Positions 5,946 through 7,495 of a stretch of DNA of 7,495 nt are shown here, piece after piece (the stretch's first letter is position 1; every line of letters starts with the position of its first letter). The position numbers and the translations under genes are program-made. The DNA lies in assembly GCA_017408325.1 (NCBI GenBank), contig JAFQUW010000095.1:1-7495 (forward strand). Reading direction: 5' to 3'. This stretch comes from Clostridia bacterium. GTDB lineage: Bacteria > Bacillota > Clostridia > Oscillospirales > SIG627. The notes beneath the pieces were generated by a model. That model searched no databases. It worked only from the letters and a program-made list of their open reading frames with translations, and was not told the origin of the DNA.

Positions 5946-7283
5946 ATGACAAACATCAAGGTAGGCTTCGTTTCGCTCGGCTGCCCGAAGAATGCGATCG
6001 ACTGCGAGAGACTGCTCGCCCGCGTCCACGCGGCAGGCTACGAGATCACCGCCGAGGAGACCGAGGCGGACGTCATCGTCGTCAATACCTGCGCGTTTAT
6101 TCAGAGCGCGAAGGAGGAGGCGATCGAGACGATCCTCGACCTGAATTACTTAAAAGAGCACCACGACTTAAAGGCGATCATCGTCACGGGTTGCCTGGCA
6201 CAGCGTTACTACGAGGAGATCTTAGCTGAACTGCCCGAGGTCGATTCCGTCCTCTCGCTCGGCGGCGAGAGCGAGATCGTCGCGGCGATCGAGGCGGTCG
6301 CACGCGGGGAACGCTACGACTCGCACAGCGCACCCGAAACGCTACAGCTTGAGGGGGACCGCGTGCTCATCGGAAACGAAAAAAGCGCGTATCTCAAGAT
6401 CGCGGAGGGCTGTGACAACTGTTGTACCTACTGCGCGATCCCCTCGATCCGCGGCCGTTTCCGTTCCCGCAAAATGGAGGATATTTTGGCGGAGGCGAAG
6501 GATCTGTACACCCTCGGTGTGCGCGAGTTGATCCTCATCGCGCAGGACACCACGCGCTACGGTCTGGATCTTTACGGCGAATATAAGCTTGCCGAGCTTG
6601 TGGAGAAGCTCTGTACCTCCACGGAGTTCAGGTTTACTTGGATCCGTCTGATGTACTGCTATCCCGATAAAATTACCGACGAGCTCGTGCGCGTGATGGC
6701 AACGTACGACTGCGTGGCAAAGTACATCGATCTGCCCATCCAGCACGCCTCGGATTCCGTGCTTTCGGCCATGAACCGCCACGGCGGCAGAGCCGTCATC
6801 GAGGATGCGATCTCGCGCCTTCGTGCGGCGATGCCGGACATCGTCATCCGCACGACCGTGATGGTCGGTTTCCCCGGGGAAACGGACGAGGATTACGCCG
6901 TCCTTCGCGACTTTTTGGCAAAGACCCGTTTCGAGCGTCTCGGTGCCTTTGCCTTCTCCCCCGAGGAGGGGACGGTTGCCGCCGAAATGGAAGGCCAAAT
7001 TTCCGACGAGATCAAGCAAAGAAGGCTTGACAATCTGATGGAAGCGCAATATACTATACATATCAAATGCAACGAAACATATCCGGGCAAGACACTCCCC
7101 GTTTTGGTGGAGGGATACGACCCCGTGGCGGGCTGCTACAGCGGCCGCAGTCAGTACCTCGCTCCCGAGGTGGACGGCTGCATTTATTTCGCCTCGGAGA
7201 AGAAGCTTCTTGCCGGTGATTTCGTGCGCGTTAAGATCACCGAAACGTTCGACTACGACCTCCTCGGGGAGGCAGTCGAGTGA
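5946..7283 (+). CDS. rimO: Ribosomal protein S12 methylthiotransferase RimO
   Basis: RimO adds a methylthio group to a conserved aspartate of ribosomal protein S12, using SAM and two iron-sulfur clusters. The 445-residue product shows the three parts of the family. The N-terminal UPF0004 domain has cluster cysteines C13 (SLGCPKN), C49 (VNTCAF) and C83 (TGCLAQRY). The radical SAM domain has CxxxCxxC at C156, C160 and C163, then SIRGRFRSR, QDTTRYGLDLYG (200-211), LPIQHASD (263-270) and VGFPGETDED (307-316). A TRAM domain (about 377-445) ends with YDLLGEAVE. QDTTRYG and the DLLGE ending favour RimO over MiaB, the tRNA-modifying relative. An extra cysteine (C159) lies next to C160. It starts one base after recX, with AAGAGGAAGAG just upstream, so it is very likely cotranscribed with recA-recX. 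Confidence 0.95.
   Translation: MTNIKVGFVSLGCPKNAIDCERLLARVHAAGYEITAEETEADVIVVNTCAFIQSAKEEAIETILDLNYLKEHHDLKAIIVTGCLAQRYYEEILAELPEVDSVLSLGGESEIVAAIEAVARGERYDSHSAPETLQLEGDRVLIGNEKSAYLKIAEGCDNCCTYCAIPSIRGRFRSRKMEDILAEAKDLYTLGVRELILIAQDTTRYGLDLYGEYKLAELVEKLCTSTEFRFTWIRLMYCYPDKITDELVRVMATYDCVAKYIDLPIQHASDSVLSAMNRHGGRAVIEDAISRLRAAMPDIVIRTTVMVGFPGETDEDYAVLRDFLAKTRFERLGAFAFSPEEGTVAAEMEGQISDEIKQRRLDNLMEAQYTIHIKCNETYPGKTLPVLVEGYDPVAGCYSGRSQYLAPEVDGCIYFASEKKLLAGDFVRVKITETFDYDLLGEAVE
7027..7055 (+). promoter_or_regulatory. Predicted internal promoter in rimO, reading toward pgsA
   Basis: TTGACA (7027-7032) matches the -35 consensus perfectly and is followed after exactly 17 bases by TATACT (7050-7055, five of six of TATAAT). 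The -10 lies in an AT-rich patch (about 7047-7075) that stands out from the G+C-rich gene and uses the codon ATA. Transcription would start near 7062 and give pgsA a leader of about 240 bases. TTGACA is partly set by the conserved Leu-Asp codons of rimO, so coincidence is possible. Confidence 0.55.
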
Positions 7284-7284
7284 G

Positions 7285-7291
7285 AAAGGAG
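7285..7291 (+). promoter_or_regulatory. Ribosome binding site of pgsA
   Basis: AAAGGAG ends eight bases before the ATG at 7300 and fixes the pgsA start. It begins just after the rimO stop codon in the 16-base gap. Confidence 0.8.
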
Positions 7292-7299
7292 CCCGTCCG

Positions 7300-7495
7300 A
7301 TGAAATATCTTGCCAACGGTCTTACTGTGTTGCGCGTGTTGCTTACGGCCGTTTTGGCGGTGTTTCTTTTGGCCCCCTCTTTTGCGTTTGACGAAGGGAC
7401 GACCCGCATTTTTTGCGCGGTCGTTTTTTTCGTTGCCGCACTGACCGACTTTCTGGACGGAGACATCGCGCGCGGAGAGAACGTCGTCAGCGACT
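7300..7495 (+). CDS. pgsA: CDP-alcohol phosphatidyltransferase, probably PgsA (start only)
   Basis: Only the first 65 codons are inside the window; the frame is open to the right edge. PgsA makes phosphatidylglycerophosphate from CDP-diacylglycerol and glycerol-3-phosphate in the membrane. The N-terminus has the NxLTxLRxxL pattern typical of PgsA (residues 6-15) and a first membrane helix at about 7-25. A second hydrophobic segment (about 37-49) leads into DFLDGDIAR (50-58), the first half of the CDP-alcohol phosphatidyltransferase motif DxxDGxxAR. The second half with further aspartates would lie just beyond the edge; the last residues, NVVSD, fit its beginning. The rimO-pgsA order is common in Bacillota and supports PgsA over other family members. 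Confidence 0.82.
   Translation, partial: MKYLANGLTVLRVLLTAVLAVFLLAPSFAFDEGTTRIFCAVVFFVAALTDFLDGDIARGENVVSD

Noticed and set aside
6868..6883. 16-base perfect palindrome GTTTCCCCGGGGAAAC in rimO
   Set aside because: It encodes the conserved GFPGET motif, so most bases are set by the protein; roughly 0.1 such palindromes are expected by chance in a window this size.
6342..7466. Long open frame on the minus strand opposite rimO and pgsA
   Set aside because: It spans two real genes and the gap between them, and has no recognisable domain.

Overview
The window is a densely packed stretch of chromosomal housekeeping genes from a bacterium. I place it in the Bacillota, most likely class Clostridia with a moderately high G+C genome. 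The reasons are the purine-rich AGGAG-type ribosome binding sites, the lepA-hemW pair, a YqhQ (DUF1385) membrane protein next to prmC, a PsbP-like lipoprotein of the kind common in clostridia, and rimO followed by pgsA. All nine genes or gene fragments lie on the plus strand. I see no RNA gene, insertion sequence, phage gene or CRISPR array. No gap between genes exceeds 53 bases.

Layout. Bases 1-110 hold the end of lepA (elongation factor 4). hemW (103-1227) overlaps it. A lipoprotein with two tandem PsbP-like domains follows (1240-2355), then a YqhQ-family membrane protein (2376-3413), then prmC (3406-4245), which overlaps yqhQ. The spacing of -8 to +20 bases suggests a single transcription unit from lepA to prmC. 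A 53-base gap follows, and a well-formed promoter at the very end of prmC drives recA (4299-5417). recX (5417-5944) overlaps recA by one base. rimO (5946-7283) starts one base after recX, and pgsA (7300 onward) runs off the right edge. A near-consensus promoter inside the 3' part of rimO could give pgsA its own transcript.

Themes. The left half serves translation and cofactor handling: LepA on the ribosome, HemW in heme delivery, PrmC modifying release factors, plus two envelope proteins of unknown role. The right half pairs the recombinase RecA with its modulator RecX, followed by the ribosomal protein S12 modifier RimO and the phosphatidylglycerophosphate synthase PgsA.

I found no clear novel system. 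The points most worth checking are the duplicated PsbP-like lipoprotein, the conserved His/Cys motifs of YqhQ, two perfect hairpins and a palindrome inside recX, the internal promoter in rimO, and the recA promoter that uses the prmC stop codon as part of its -10 region.
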